From: Sulfurospirillum deleyianum DSM 6946
GTDB lineage: Bacteria; Campylobacterota; Campylobacteria; Campylobacterales; Sulfurospirillaceae
DNA length: 64,000 bases
Assembly: GCF_000024885.1 (NCBI RefSeq)
Contig: NC_013512.1
Span: 248,001-312,000, forward strand
Reading direction: 5' to 3'
Of this stretch, positions 38,186-47,907 are shown piece after piece. Below the pieces are notes generated by a model. That model did no database searches. It was not told where the DNA came from and was given only the letters and a program-made list of their open reading frames with translations. Numbering within the stretch: the stretch's first letter is position 1; every line of letters starts with the position of its first letter. The position numbers were made by a program, and so were the translations under genes.

Positions 38186-39115
38186 TTGGAGTCAGTGAAA
38201 ATAAGTGTGGTTTCTCCCGTTTATGGCTGCAAAGAGTCGCTTTTTGAGTTATATGAGCGCTTAGTCGAAACGCTTTCTCAGATTAGCAATCAATTTGAAA
38301 TTATTTTTGTGAACGATGCCTGTCCACAAGGTTCGTGGGAGCGCATTGTGATGCTGTGCGCACGGGATGAAAGGGTTAAAGGAATTAATCTCTCCCGTAA
38401 CTTTGGTCAGCATTATGCTATCACAGCAGGATTGGATCATGCCAAAGGCGAGTGGGTGGTGGTGATGGATTGTGATTTGCAAGATAAGCCTGAAGAGATT
38501 ATCAAGCTTTACAACACGGCACGTGATGGTTATGATATTGTGTTTGGCAGACGTGTAGAGAGGCAGGATAGCTTTTTTAAACGGTTAGGTTCTCGTGCGT
38601 TTAATAGAGTGTTGGACTATTTTACCGATAGTAAGCATGATAATTCGATTGCTAATTTTGGTATTTACTCCCATAAAGTGATTGAAACGATTAATCGTTA
38701 CCGTGAGCATAGCCGTGACTTTTTACTCTTTGCACAAATGGTGGGATTTAAAAAAATCGAAATTGATATCGAACATGCGGCAAGGGTTTATGGCAGTTCG
38801 TCTTATAATCTTTCAAAATTGATTCGTTTAGCGATTGATTCGATTGTATCGCATTCGAACAAACCCCTTCGCCTCTCGATTCAATTAGGTTTTTTTATTG
38901 CGTTAGGCAGTTTGGTGTATGCGTGCTGGTTAGTTTTGCGTTACTTTCTTTATGGCACTGCCACTGAGGGTTGGACGAGTTTAATGGTGTCAATGTTCTT
39001 TATGTTTGGTCTTTTATTTGCCATTATTGGCATTGTAGGGCTTTACATTGGCAAGATTTTTGATGAGGTGAAAAGACGCCCCCTTTATATTATTCAAGAG
39101 ACAATTAATTTATGA
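38186..39115 (+). CDS. GT2 glycosyltransferase with two C-terminal helices (GtrB/DPM1-like)
   Basis: 309 residues. GT-A fold with VSPVYGCKESL, NDACPQGSW, MDCDLQDKPEE (DxD-type metal site) and FGRRVERQDS, then two membrane helices (about 230-255 and 265-290). This layout is that of enzymes loading a sugar on undecaprenyl phosphate. Start TTG 38186 after AAAGGG, which comes from a palindrome copy at 38163-38174; GTG at 38195 is an alternative. Confidence 0.88.
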   Translation: MESVKISVVSPVYGCKESLFELYERLVETLSQISNQFEIIFVNDACPQGSWERIVMLCARDERVKGINLSRNFGQHYAITAGLDHAKGEWVVVMDCDLQDKPEEIIKLYNTARDGYDIVFGRRVERQDSFFKRLGSRAFNRVLDYFTDSKHDNSIANFGIYSHKVIETINRYREHSRDFLLFAQMVGFKKIEIDIEHAARVYGSSSYNLSKLIRLAIDSIVSHSNKPLRLSIQLGFFIALGSLVYACWLVLRYFLYGTATEGWTSLMVSMFFMFGLLFAIIGIVGLYIGKIFDEVKRRPLYIIQETINL

Positions 39116-39804
39116 AAAAAGTAGCAATTTTACAGTCAAATTATATCCCGTGGAAGGGGTATTTTGACATTATTGGCAGTGTGGATGAGTTTGTATTGTA
39201 CGATGATATGCAATACACGAAAAATGATTGGCGTAACCGCAATAAGATTAAAACCCAAAATGGTTTGCAGTGGCTCAGTATTGCTGTGCGGCAGGAGAGT
39301 TTGCATCAAAAAATCAATGAGACGATGATAACCGATGCTAAGTGGCATGTGAATCATTGGAAAAGCATTGCGCAAAGTTATGCTAAGGCGCCCTTTTTTA
39401 AAGCCTACAAAGAGCAGTTTGAAGCGCTGTACGCAGGAGCGACACAGACACATATTAGCGAGATTAATCGTTATTTTATTGATGCATTGTGCAAAATGCT
39501 TGAGATTAAAACAAAAATTCGAGACTCCAGAGAGTTTGTTTTAGCGGAGGGCAAAAGTGAAAGACTGTTGGCATTGTGTCAAGAATTAGGGGCAACGACC
39601 TATTTGAGTGGTCCAGCCGCACGTGATTATTTGGATGAGTCCATTTTTGAAAAAGCAGGGATTGGCGTGGAGTGGATGGATTATAGTGGGTATGCTGAGT
39701 ATCACCAACTGTTTCCTCCCTTTGAGCATGGGGTGAGTGTGATAGATTTAATTTTAAATGAGGGCGAAAACGCCAAACATTTTCTTAAAAGTACAGGAAA
39801 ATAA
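39112..39804 (+). CDS. WbqC-family protein
   Basis: 230 residues opening VAILQSNYIPWKGYFDIIG and continuing DDMQYTKNDWRNRNKIK, the WbqC signature. These proteins occur in surface-polysaccharide loci and are suspected of modifying amino sugars, but the reaction is not settled. Overlaps the GT2 gene by 4 bases; the aminotransferase follows after 3. Confidence 0.85.
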   Translation: MKKVAILQSNYIPWKGYFDIIGSVDEFVLYDDMQYTKNDWRNRNKIKTQNGLQWLSIAVRQESLHQKINETMITDAKWHVNHWKSIAQSYAKAPFFKAYKEQFEALYAGATQTHISEINRYFIDALCKMLEIKTKIRDSREFVLAEGKSERLLALCQELGATTYLSGPAARDYLDESIFEKAGIGVEWMDYSGYAEYHQLFPPFEHGVSVIDLILNEGENAKHFLKSTGK

Positions 39805-39807
39805 ACA

Positions 39808-40941
39808 ATGATACATTTCAATAAACCGCCTCGAACAGGCAACGAAGATAAGTACGTTTTAGAAGCGATGAATAGTGTAAAAATGTCAGGAGACGGCACT
39901 TTTGGTAAAGCGTGTCAAGCATGGTTTGAAAAGCGCTATGGTTGTGCGAAAACGCTTTTAACGCCTTCATGCACGCACGCACTTGAAATGGCGGCTTTGC
40001 TTTTGGACATTAAAGAGGGTGATGAGGTCATTATGCCAAGCTACACCTTTGTGAGCACTGCTGATGCATTTGCGCTCCGTGGGGCAAAAATTGTTTTTGT
40101 AGATATTCGACCTGAAACCATGAACATTGATGAGCGTTTAATTGAAGCGGCGATTACGCCTAAAACAAGAGCGATTGTGCCTGTGCATTATGCGGGTGTT
40201 GGGTGTGAGATGGATGTGATTATGGAGATTGCCTTACGTCACAACCTCTTTGTGGTTGAAGATGCGGCACAAGGTTTTGAAGCAACCTATAAGGGTAAGC
40301 CTTTAGGAACCATCGGGCATTTAGGTGCGTTTAGTTTTCACGAAACCAAAAATGTGACCAGCGGCGGTGAAGGTGGATTATTACTCATTAACGATGAACA
40401 GTTTGTCCATCGTGCGGAGATTATTCGTGAAAAAGGAACCAATCGCAGTCAGTTTTTTAGAGGTATGGTCGATAAATACGGTTGGATGGATATAGGTAGC
40501 AGTTATCTGCCCAGTGAGCTTCAAGCGGCTTATCTTTGGGGGCAACTTGAAAAAGCTGAGTTGATACAAGAACACCGTCTAAATGCATGGAAAGCGTACT
40601 ATGACAGGCTTGAGCCTTTGGAGAAAAAAGGGTTCATTGAATTGGCACATATACCAGAGGGATGTGTGCATAATGCGCATATGTTCTATTTTAAAGTCAA
40701 AGATTTAGAAGAGCGAACCGCACTTTTAGAGAAATTCAAAGAAGCAAATATTGGCGCTGTTTTTCATTATCTTCCTTTGCACAGTGCTCCAGCAGGACTT
40801 AAATACGGTCGTATGGTTGGTGAAGATGTCTATACGACCAAAGAGAGTGAACGATTGGTTCGTTTGCCCCTTTATTATGGCATTAGCCTTGAAGAAATTG
40901 ATGCGGTGTGCGAAATTTTAATCAAATGGAGCGAGTGCTAA
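39808..40941 (+). CDS. wecE: dTDP-4-amino-4,6-dideoxygalactose transaminase-like (WecE/RffA)
   Basis: 377 residues, DegT/DnrJ family PLP enzyme. MIHFNKPPRTGNEDKY, PSCTHALEMAALLL and FSFHETKNVTSGGEGG, with Lys in HETKN as the likely PLP Schiff base, match WecE closely. It would make dTDP-Fuc4N or a similar 4-amino sugar from the 4-keto precursor. Its stop overlaps the next start (TAATG). Confidence 0.88.
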   Translation: MIHFNKPPRTGNEDKYVLEAMNSVKMSGDGTFGKACQAWFEKRYGCAKTLLTPSCTHALEMAALLLDIKEGDEVIMPSYTFVSTADAFALRGAKIVFVDIRPETMNIDERLIEAAITPKTRAIVPVHYAGVGCEMDVIMEIALRHNLFVVEDAAQGFEATYKGKPLGTIGHLGAFSFHETKNVTSGGEGGLLLINDEQFVHRAEIIREKGTNRSQFFRGMVDKYGWMDIGSSYLPSELQAAYLWGQLEKAELIQEHRLNAWKAYYDRLEPLEKKGFIELAHIPEGCVHNAHMFYFKVKDLEERTALLEKFKEANIGAVFHYLPLHSAPAGLKYGRMVGEDVYTTKESERLVRLPLYYGISLEEIDAVCEILIKWSEC

Positions 40942-41303
40942 TGGCGCATTTATACATTTTTGGAACGATTTTTTTTACCGTGTATGGGCAGTTAGTGATT
41001 AAGTGGCGTATTCCAAACTATGGGCATTTGCCTGAGGAAACGCTTGAAAAAATAGTTTTTTTATTGAAACTGTTTTTAGACCCATTTATTTTAAGTGGCT
41101 TTGTCTCCGCTTTTGTAGCCTCATTGTGCTGGATGGCGGCGATGACAAAGTTTGAGCTGAGCTACGCCTATCCGTTTATGGGGTTGACGTTTGTGGTGGT
41201 TTTTATCTCTTCAGTCTTTTTGTTTTCAGAGAGTGTTACCCTCTACAAAGTGTTAGGACTTGCTCTTATTGTTTTAGGAATTTTTATCTCCAGTCGTGCG
41301 TAA
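40941..41303 (+). CDS. EmrE/EamA-like small membrane protein (probable lipid-linked sugar flippase subunit)
   Basis: 120 residues from the ATG at 40941 (TAATG coupling); four helices. FELSYAYPFMGLTFVVVFI and the ending GLALIVLGIFIS resemble ArnE/ArnF and SMR proteins. In this setting it probably flips the undecaprenyl-phosphate amino sugar made by the GT2. Last gene before the terminator. Confidence 0.75.
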   Translation: MAHLYIFGTIFFTVYGQLVIKWRIPNYGHLPEETLEKIVFLLKLFLDPFILSGFVSAFVASLCWMAAMTKFELSYAYPFMGLTFVVVFISSVFLFSESVTLYKVLGLALIVLGIFISSRA

Positions 41304-41304
41304 A

Positions 41305-41332
41305 AAAAGGCGAAAATCAATTCGCCTTTTTT
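41305..41332 (+). terminator. Intrinsic terminator of the glycan cassette
   Basis: AAAAGGCGA (41305-41313) pairs with TCGCCTTTT (41322-41330), followed by further T residues. The T-run forms the first arm of a TTTACATGTAAA copy (41330-41341). Confidence 0.92.
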
Positions 41333-41343
41333 ACATGTAAAGG

Positions 41344-41652
41344 CTATTGTCTACCTTTTCCACCTCTTTCTTGTCTACGTTCTAGTTGTCCTTTTTGATA
41401 CTCATCTTTGGTAATTTTTCCATCTTTATTGGCATCAAAAACGCCAAATTCTGGAGAGTTGATGGCATTTCGCATCGGCATATTGGCTTCAGCCTTTGCA
41501 CTCATCCGCTCATTTTTTACACTTTGAAACTCCTCTTGCGTGATGATGTTATCTTTGTTGGTATCATAAGCTTCAAAAGCCACAGGACCTCTTGAGGTAT
41601 TGGCCGCATTTAAGAGACCTACGAATGCGAGTAACAGACAGATTTTTCTCAT
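41344..41652 (-). CDS. Exported EF-hand protein
   Basis: 102 residues: signal peptide 1-16 (cut near LNA-ANT), then two EF-hand loops, DTNKDNIITQEE and DANKDGKITKDE, both with complete calcium ligands. Basic, Arg/Gly-rich end. Probably a periplasmic calcium-binding protein. Overlaps the upstream membrane protein gene by 4 bases. Confidence 0.88.
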   Translation of the reverse strand: MRKICLLLAFVGLLNAANTSRGPVAFEAYDTNKDNIITQEEFQSVKNERMSAKAEANMPMRNAINSPEFGVFDANKDGKITKDEYQKGQLERRQERGGKGRQ

Positions 41653-42287
41653 TTTAACTCCTTTTTTTGAGATGTTTTGAGTGTATTTAAAAGCTGAGAG
41701 GGTTTTACATGTAACGATTCTCCAAGTTCTTTAAGGGTAGAAGTTTCTGTGGCAGGAACCCCTTGTTCTTCAAAGAATATCAAAGCAGTTTGAAGTTCAA
41801 ACGCATGTTGAATGCTTGCTTCTTTTAGGCTTAGTTTTCCAAAGCCACCGCCCTCAAAAGAGAGCTTTTTTTGAGGTTCTATACGGGTTTGAGGCTGCTC
41901 CCACGAGGCTTTAAGATTTTCTTGAAAGGTCAAAAAAGTGCTAAAAGGAATCCACTGATAGAGCGTTCCTATGAGAAAGAAGAGGGTGATTCCAAGAGCT
42001 AAGAGAAACTCTTTGGTTAAAAGTGAAAACTCTCTGATTTTGTTTCTAAAATAGCTGAATAACGCTTTGTAATTAAGGTAAATATGAAGAAACATACCGA
42101 CTAAAAAAAGAAGCATAAAGCTTACATGTAAAGCAGAAAACTCTGTTTTTTCCAATCCAAAAAGCTCCCAATGCGTTGCGTTGGCAACTCTTCCTTTGGG
42201 TGCTAAAAAAAGGACAATGCCCGTATAGCTCATGATAAAAAAAGAGAATAAAAGTGAGAGTGAAATAAAACGACGTAAACTGTTCAT
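41649..42287 (-). CDS. DUF4405-like membrane protein
   Basis: 212 residues from the ATG at 42287, which has a perfect AGGAGG; a longer frame to 42353 lacks one. Three to four helices, His residues in ATHWELFG, ALHVSF and FLHIYLN that could bind heme as in related cytochrome-like anchors, then a soluble tail of about 90 residues. Function unknown. Paired with the EF-hand gene. Confidence 0.75.
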   Translation of the reverse strand: MNSLRRFISLSLLFSFFIMSYTGIVLFLAPKGRVANATHWELFGLEKTEFSALHVSFMLLFLVGMFLHIYLNYKALFSYFRNKIREFSLLTKEFLLALGITLFFLIGTLYQWIPFSTFLTFQENLKASWEQPQTRIEPQKKLSFEGGGFGKLSLKEASIQHAFELQTALIFFEEQGVPATETSTLKELGESLHVKPSQLLNTLKTSQKKELK

Positions 42288-42407
42288 AAGAAGCCTCCTA
42301 AAAGCTCTTTTGACATTATGGCACTTTAGGATTAAAAAAGTATTAACGCTCACTTAAGTCCCTATGCGGTAGAATAAAGCATTATTTAATGTAAAGGAAA
42401 TATGATT

Positions 42408-43337
42408 ATGAGAGGCTATAAAGTCTTTGCAGGAACGGCAAATCCAGAGTTTGCAAAAAGAGTGGCTAAACATCTTTCTTTGCCTCTTTCGGCAGCTGAA
42501 ATTAAGCGTTTTAGCGATGGTGAAATCAGTGTTCAAGTGAGTGAGAGTGTACGTGGAAAAGATGTGTTTATTATTCAGTCAACGTGTGCACCTGCTAATA
42601 TTAACTTGATGGAGTTGTTAATTTTAACAGATGCTCTCAGACGAAGTTCAGCCAATAGCATTACCGCTGTTGTTCCTTACTTTGGATACGCAAGACAAGA
42701 TAGAAAAGCTGCTCCTAGGGTTCCTATTACGGCAAAATTGGTTGCCAATATGATGCAAACAGCGGGGATTGACCGTGTGGTAACGATTGATTTGCATGCG
42801 GGACAAATTCAAGGCTTTTTTGATATTCCTGTGGATAATTTGTATGGTTCTATCGTTTTTAATGACTACGTTAAAGCGAAAAATCTTAAAAATCCTATTA
42901 TTGCAAGTCCTGATATTGGCGGCGTTGCAAGGGCTAGAAGTTTCGCAAAACTTTTAGGCGTGGATATGGTCATTGTCGATAAGCGTCGTGAAAAGGCTAA
43001 TGAATCTGAAGTGATGAATATCATTGGTGATGTGAGTGGCAAAGATGTTATTTTAGTGGATGATATGATTGATACGGCTGGAACCATTGTGAAAGCGGCT
43101 GAAGTGTTAAAGAAAAAAGGGGCAACCAGTGTTATGGCGTGTTGTACCCATGCGGTTTTAAGTGGTCCTGCGTATGAGCGTTTGGCAAAAGGTGAATTGG
43201 ACGAATTGGTTGTCACTGACACTATTCCGTTAAAAGAAGCGAATGAGAGAATTAAAGTCCTTAGTGTTGCCCCTGTTTTTGCTGAAGTGATTCGTCGTGT
43301 CTATCACAATGAAAGCGTCAATGGACTCTTTATCTAA
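42408..43337 (+). CDS. prs: Ribose-phosphate pyrophosphokinase
   Basis: 309 residues from the ATG at 42408 (AAAGGA at 42393-42398, better spaced than for the ATG at 42402). [39 protein letters not shown] and the PRPP loop [14 protein letters not shown] are all present. Makes PRPP. Stop overlaps the lepA start (TAATG). Confidence 0.95.
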   Translation: MRGYKVFAGTANPEFAKRVAKHLSLPLSAAEIKRFSDGEISVQVSESVRGKDVFIIQSTCAPANINLMELLILTDALRRSSANSITAVVPYFGYARQDRKAAPRVPITAKLVANMMQTAGIDRVVTIDLHAGQIQGFFDIPVDNLYGSIVFNDYVKAKNLKNPIIASPDIGGVARARSFAKLLGVDMVIVDKRREKANESEVMNIIGDVSGKDVILVDDMIDTAGTIVKAAEVLKKKGATSVMACCTHAVLSGPAYERLAKGELDELVVTDTIPLKEANERIKVLSVAPVFAEVIRRVYHNESVNGLFI

Positions 43338-45130
43338 TGCAGAAACATATTCGAAATTTCTCAATTATTGCGCATATTGACCATGGTAAGAGCACGTTAG
43401 CAGATCGTCTCATTCAAGAGTGTGGTGCGGTGAGTGCGCGTGAAATGACCGCACAGATGATGGATACCATGGACATCGAAAAAGAGCGTGGCATTACCAT
43501 CAAAGCGCAAAGTGTTCGTTTGACGTACGTTAAAGATGGACAGCCGTATATTCTTAATCTCATCGACACCCCAGGTCACGTCGATTTTTCCTATGAAGTG
43601 AGTCGTTCTTTAGCCTCCAGCGATGGTGCACTTTTGGTCGTTGATGCCTCTCAAGGTGTGGAAGCACAAACGATTGCCAATGTCTATATTGCCCTTGAAA
43701 ATAACCTAGAAATTATCCCCGTGCTCAATAAAATCGACCTTCCTGCTGCTGATCCTGATCGAGTGAAAGATGAGATTGAGCATACGATTGGGCTTGATTG
43801 TTCTGAAGCACTCAGTGTCAGTGCTAAAAGTGGTATTGGGATTAGAGAACTTCTTGATACATTGGTCGATAAAATCCCAGCTCCCACGGGCGATGAGAAT
43901 GCTCCAACCAAAGCGCTGATTTATGATAGTTGGTTTGACAACTATTTGGGTGCACTCGCCCTTGTACGTGTGTATGATGGCTCCATTAAAAAAGGGCAAG
44001 AAGTCTATGTTATGGGTACAGGTAAAAAACACGAAGTCTTAAACTTGATGTATCCGCACCCTTTAGCGATGCAAAAAACAATGGAAATTAGAACAGGTGA
44101 AGTGGGCATTGTGGTTTTGGGTCTTAAAAACGTAGGGGATGTTCGTGTTGGTGATACCATTACGGATAATCACAACAAAACCGCTGAAGCAGTTGGAGGC
44201 TTTAAAGAAGTCAAACAGTTTGTTTTTGCGGGACTTTACCCCATTGAAACCGATAAATTTGAAGAACTTAGAGATGCATTAGACAAGCTTAAACTCAATG
44301 ACTCAAGCATTTCGTATGAGCCTGAAACATCTGCCGCACTTGGCTTTGGTTTTCGGGTTGGCTTTTTGGGACTTTTGCATATGGAAGTCATTAAAGAGCG
44401 ATTGGAGCGAGAGTTTGATCTTGATTTGATTGCCACTGCGCCAACGGTTACCTATAAAGTTAAAACAACAAAAGGGGAAGTGCTTGATATTCAAAATCCA
44501 AGCCAACTTCCACCCGTCAATGAATTTGAAGAGATTTCTGAGCCGTATGTGAAAGCAACAGTTTTAACACCGACGGAGTTTTTAGGGAATATCATCATTT
44601 TGATGAACAACAAACGGGGTATTCAAAAAAAGATGGATTATTTAAGCCCTGAGCGTGTACTTTTAGAATACGAAATTCCCCTCAATGAAATCGTGATGGA
44701 CTTTTACGACAAACTCAAATCCGTCTCCAAAGGCTATGCTAGCTTTGATTATGAACCGATTGGGTATCAAGTCGGTGATTTGGTGAAGCTTGATTTACTC
44801 GTTGCTGGTGAGCCTGTGGATGCACTTTCTATCATCGTACCACGTGTGAGTGCACAAAGCAGAGGTCGTGATTTTGTTAAAGCGATGAAAGAGATCGTTC
44901 CACGACAACTGTTTGAAGTGGCGATTCAAGCCAGCATTGGTACCAAAGTCATTGCACGAGAAACCGTTAAATCTATGGGTAAAAATGTGACTGCTAAATG
45001 TTACGGTGGTGACATTACCAGAAAGCGTAAACTCTTAGAAAAACAAAAAGAGGGAAAGAAGCGAATGAAATCCATTGGAAAAGTTCAGCTCCCTCAAGAA
45101 GCCTTTTTAACCATTCTTAAAATTGACTAA
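43337..45130 (+). CDS. lepA: Elongation factor 4 (LepA)
   Basis: 597 residues, the family length. N-terminal GTPase: [36 protein letters not shown]. Then the EF-G-like domains and the LepA-specific C-terminal domain ending [19 protein letters not shown]. Acts on stalled or mis-translocated ribosomes. Confidence 0.97.
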   Translation: MQKHIRNFSIIAHIDHGKSTLADRLIQECGAVSAREMTAQMMDTMDIEKERGITIKAQSVRLTYVKDGQPYILNLIDTPGHVDFSYEVSRSLASSDGALLVVDASQGVEAQTIANVYIALENNLEIIPVLNKIDLPAADPDRVKDEIEHTIGLDCSEALSVSAKSGIGIRELLDTLVDKIPAPTGDENAPTKALIYDSWFDNYLGALALVRVYDGSIKKGQEVYVMGTGKKHEVLNLMYPHPLAMQKTMEIRTGEVGIVVLGLKNVGDVRVGDTITDNHNKTAEAVGGFKEVKQFVFAGLYPIETDKFEELRDALDKLKLNDSSISYEPETSAALGFGFRVGFLGLLHMEVIKERLEREFDLDLIATAPTVTYKVKTTKGEVLDIQNPSQLPPVNEFEEISEPYVKATVLTPTEFLGNIIILMNNKRGIQKKMDYLSPERVLLEYEIPLNEIVMDFYDKLKSVSKGYASFDYEPIGYQVGDLVKLDLLVAGEPVDALSIIVPRVSAQSRGRDFVKAMKEIVPRQLFEVAIQASIGTKVIARETVKSMGKNVTAKCYGGDITRKRKLLEKQKEGKKRMKSIGKVQLPQEAFLTILKID

Positions 45131-45132
45131 TC

Positions 45133-45705
45133 ATGCGTTGCCATCTGTGTTTAAAGCTCAGTTGGCAACCGCTTTGTAAAACCTGTCTCTCAACTTTTTT
45201 AACGCCAACACCTGCTTTTAGAATCCTCAAAGATGGGCTTCGGGTTTACTCTTTTTATCGTTACAGCGATATTGCTCCCTTACTACATACCAAGCATACC
45301 TTTGTGGGTGCAAAGATTTTTGCTCAATTAGGACGTCATACTTTTTATGAATTTCTCAAAACCTTTGAATTGCCCAAAGGCATATATGCGCTCCCCATTG
45401 ATGATCATATAAGACACGGTTATTCACATAGCGCCATTTTAGCCAAGGCAACCAAGCCCTATCTCACACCCCTGTATGGAAGTTTAAGAGCGCAAAATCA
45501 TAAGAGCTATTCGGGAAAAAGCCGAGCGTTTCGAGAGGCAAATAAACGGGATTTTAGGATTACATGTAAAGAGGGAATGGATGTCATTTTGATTGATGAC
45601 ATCATTACCACAGGCTCCACCTTAAAAGAGGCGCATAAGGCACTGCAAGAGCTGGGTGTGCATGTGCTATTTGCCCTTGTATTAGCCGATGCGAAAGAGG
45701 GATAA
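45133..45705 (+). CDS. ComF-family phosphoribosyltransferase-like protein
   Basis: 190 residues. N-terminal zinc-finger-like MRCHLCLKLSWQPLCKTCL and the PRPP-loop VILIDDIITTGSTLKEA. ComF proteins are needed for natural transformation in several bacteria, which is relevant to the uptake-like word in this window. Starts 2 bases after lepA. Contains ITCKEG from a palindrome copy (45560). Confidence 0.88.
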   Translation: MRCHLCLKLSWQPLCKTCLSTFLTPTPAFRILKDGLRVYSFYRYSDIAPLLHTKHTFVGAKIFAQLGRHTFYEFLKTFELPKGIYALPIDDHIRHGYSHSAILAKATKPYLTPLYGSLRAQNHKSYSGKSRAFREANKRDFRITCKEGMDVILIDDIITTGSTLKEAHKALQELGVHVLFALVLADAKEG

Positions 45706-45709
45706 AGGC

Positions 45710-45757
45710 TTTACATGTAAAAAAGTAGCCTCGTCCCCTTTATTGTCTCTTTATTTT
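45710..45757. repeat. Palindrome copy plus GGGGAC-type repeat after comF
   Basis: TTTACATGTAAA (45710-45721) is flanked by AGGCT and AGCCT, which can pair to make a short hairpin. It is followed by CGTCCCCTTTATT (45732-45744) and a T-rich tract. A similar TGTCCCCTTTAT stands at 46364-46375, on the other side of the isochorismatase gene. Confidence 0.5.
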
Positions 45758-45784
45758 CTTTATTTTTTTCAAAATCGTTTAATT

Positions 45785-46327
45785 TTACTTCACTATCTGA
45801 CTCATTGCTTTAAAAACAGGGTCTTTAGCGCTATCACACAACTCAAACAACACGGACTCATACGTCATGGGAATGACACCTGCTTGTACCATACGATGAA
45901 GGGCGATTTCGTGGTCAGCCCGTTTGCGTGAACCCGAACAGTCCACGACCAAAAAAGGTTGTATGCCCATCTGCACCAAATCCAAACACGTCTGCATCAC
46001 ACATACATGCGTCTCTATGCCAAAGACGATGGCACTTTTTTTCTTACATGTAAGCAATGCTTCATGCAAAGAAGCGTTTTGGCAACAACTAAACGTTACT
46101 TTCTCAAACACTTCCTTGTGTGGTAGTTGCTCCCTAAGGCTTGAAATCGTATGACCTAAACCTTGAGGATACTGTTCATTGAGAAATAACGGCATATCAA
46201 AAAGTGTTACACCTTGTAATAATTTATTCATATTGGCTTCTAATTCTTCATGATTATCCATGTGTACCATCAAACGCTCTTGAATATCAACCACTAAAAC
46301 CATCGTTTCGCCTCGAACCAAACGCAT
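45785..46327 (-). CDS. Isochorismatase-family hydrolase
   Basis: 180 residues, cysteine hydrolase fold. Catalytic triad candidates: Asp in LVVDIQERL, Lys in EKVTFSC and Cys in GIETHVCVMQ. Closest in look to YcaC-type hydrolases of unknown substrate. AAGGAG precedes ATG. It lies between two short GGGGAC-containing repeats and has the palindrome read LTCK. Confidence 0.88.
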   Translation of the reverse strand: MRLVRGETMVLVVDIQERLMVHMDNHEELEANMNKLLQGVTLFDMPLFLNEQYPQGLGHTISSLREQLPHKEVFEKVTFSCCQNASLHEALLTCKKKSAIVFGIETHVCVMQTCLDLVQMGIQPFLVVDCSGSRKRADHEIALHRMVQAGVIPMTYESVLFELCDSAKDPVFKAMSQIVK

Positions 46328-46380
46328 CGAAACTCCTTTTTGAATAAATGAATAAATGGAAACTGTCCCCTTTATCCTTT

Positions 46381-46414
46381 ATTTAAAAGGCTTTACATGT
46401 AAAGCCTTTTAAAT
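46381..46414. repeat. 34-bp perfect palindrome centred on the TTTACATGTAAA word
   Basis: Bases 46381-46397 are the exact reverse complement of 46398-46414. The centre is TTTACATGTAAA; the outer arms add AAGGC and TTTAAA. It covers the stop codon of the MFS gene and is probably used as a terminator hairpin on the minus strand. Confidence 0.85.
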
Positions 46415-47728
46415 ATCCTCGCAGAGTGTTTCTTCTACATTCTTAGCCATCAAGTACCAGCCAATCAACGCACCTAAAACATAAACAGCCATGACGTACA
46501 ATCCTGCAGCGTATTTGTTAAAGAAATTCGCCAAAATAGGAATGAGAAATGAGGTTAAAGCCCCTGTAATCGCATAAGAGATATTAAACGAAAATGCGAC
46601 ACCGCTGTAACGTACTTTCGCAGGGAAGGCTCTCACCATATAGTAAGGAAATGCACCCACAATACCAATGCTAAAACCGACAATAGGATAAGCAAGGTAT
46701 AAAAATGTGACACCAAAAGAGAGGGTGAAGAAGAAGAGAATAGTGGCTAAAATAACGAAAACACAGCCCCATAAAATCACTTTGCCAATGGAAAATTTAT
46801 CGGCTAGATAGCCATAAAAAACACAGCCCAATGCTAAAGCCGCTGTGGCTAAAAGACGTGAAAAAGAAACATCCATTTCTTCAAAGTGAAACTGTCCTTG
46901 CAGATAAACGTGTGCAGTCACGATAATCACCATGATCCCAGCAGAGAGTACCCATGTGAGTAAGATAGAAAGGATGGTTTGTGGGAGATGATGCGATAGG
47001 ACATTCCACACAGGAAGCTTTTTAGACTCCTCTTGTTTAGTACGCTTTTGCATCTCAAGAAAAATAGGTGTCTCTTTAAGCCAACGTCTTAAATACATCG
47101 CAATAAAGCCGAAGATACCACCCATAATAAAAGGAATTCTCCACGCCCAATCGTGCATCTCCTGAGCATTAAAATTGCTTTGCATCATGATAGAAACCAA
47201 TGAACCCAATAAAATCCCCAGTGTCAATCCTGAAGTCAGCGTTCCACACGCAAGTCCTACTTTATCTTTAGGAACATGTTCTGCGACAAATGTCCACGCT
47301 CCTGGAATTTCACCACCCACAGCTAAGCCTTGAGAAATACGTAAAATCAACAGTAAAACAGGCGCAATGTAACCCAGTTCAGCATAGGTTGGTAAACAAC
47401 CAATGAGCAAGGTAGGCACTGCCATGAGAAGAATACTAAAGGTAAACATACGTTTTCTGCCAAACAAATCGCCAAAGTGCGCCATCACAACACCACCAAA
47501 AGGACGTGCTAAATAACCAGCGGCAAAGATACCAAAGGTTTGAAGTTGGCTAAGCCAAATAGGCATATCAGTAGGAAAAAAAAGTGAGCCAATCACTTTT
47601 GAGAAAAAGACAAAAATAATAAAATCATAAAATTCCAGTGCTCCACCAAAAGCAGAAAGGGAGAGCGTTTTATAATCTTGTGTATTTAAGAACCTCTTTG
47701 AAGCCTGTGTGTGCTGTTTCATGGTCAA
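46409..47728 (-). CDS. MFS transporter, metabolite:H+ symporter type
   Basis: 439 residues, twelve helices. GGALEFYDFIIFVFFS at the first helix, HFGDLFGRKRMF (the MFS loop 2-3 motif) and GQ-type helix 4 LRISQGLAVGGEIPGAWTF are those of the MHS family (KgtP, ProP, citrate and shikimate permeases). Substrate likely an organic acid or zwitterion, not defined. Confidence 0.9.
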   Translation of the reverse strand: MTMKQHTQASKRFLNTQDYKTLSLSAFGGALEFYDFIIFVFFSKVIGSLFFPTDMPIWLSQLQTFGIFAAGYLARPFGGVVMAHFGDLFGRKRMFTFSILLMAVPTLLIGCLPTYAELGYIAPVLLLILRISQGLAVGGEIPGAWTFVAEHVPKDKVGLACGTLTSGLTLGILLGSLVSIMMQSNFNAQEMHDWAWRIPFIMGGIFGFIAMYLRRWLKETPIFLEMQKRTKQEESKKLPVWNVLSHHLPQTILSILLTWVLSAGIMVIIVTAHVYLQGQFHFEEMDVSFSRLLATAALALGCVFYGYLADKFSIGKVILWGCVFVILATILFFFTLSFGVTFLYLAYPIVGFSIGIVGAFPYYMVRAFPAKVRYSGVAFSFNISYAITGALTSFLIPILANFFNKYAAGLYVMAVYVLGALIGWYLMAKNVEETLCEDI

Positions 47729-47864
47729 AATCCCTTTTTCAATAAAAGAGAAAAGTATAACAAAATCTTCTGTATTACATATAAGAAAATGGTTAAAAAT
47801 TAAAAAAGAGAGTTAATTTTTCTTTTGTTTCGCTTGTTAAAGATTTATGGAATAAAGTTTTTCA

Positions 47865-47881
47865 CGGATAAAAATTATCCG
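47865..47881 (+). promoter_or_regulatory. 7-bp inverted repeat before the aldehyde dehydrogenase gene
   Basis: CGGATAA and TTATCCG are exact reverse complements separated by AAA, 26 bases before the ATG and just upstream of AAGGAAAGG. Could be a repressor site or an mRNA hairpin. Confidence 0.4.
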
Positions 47882-47907
47882 AATCTACTTAAGGAAAGGT
47901 GGCTTTT

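Noticed and set aside
45689-45931. 80-codon frame after comF
   Set aside because: It runs through the repeat and T-rich gap and then antisense to the isochorismatase gene; no family resemblance.
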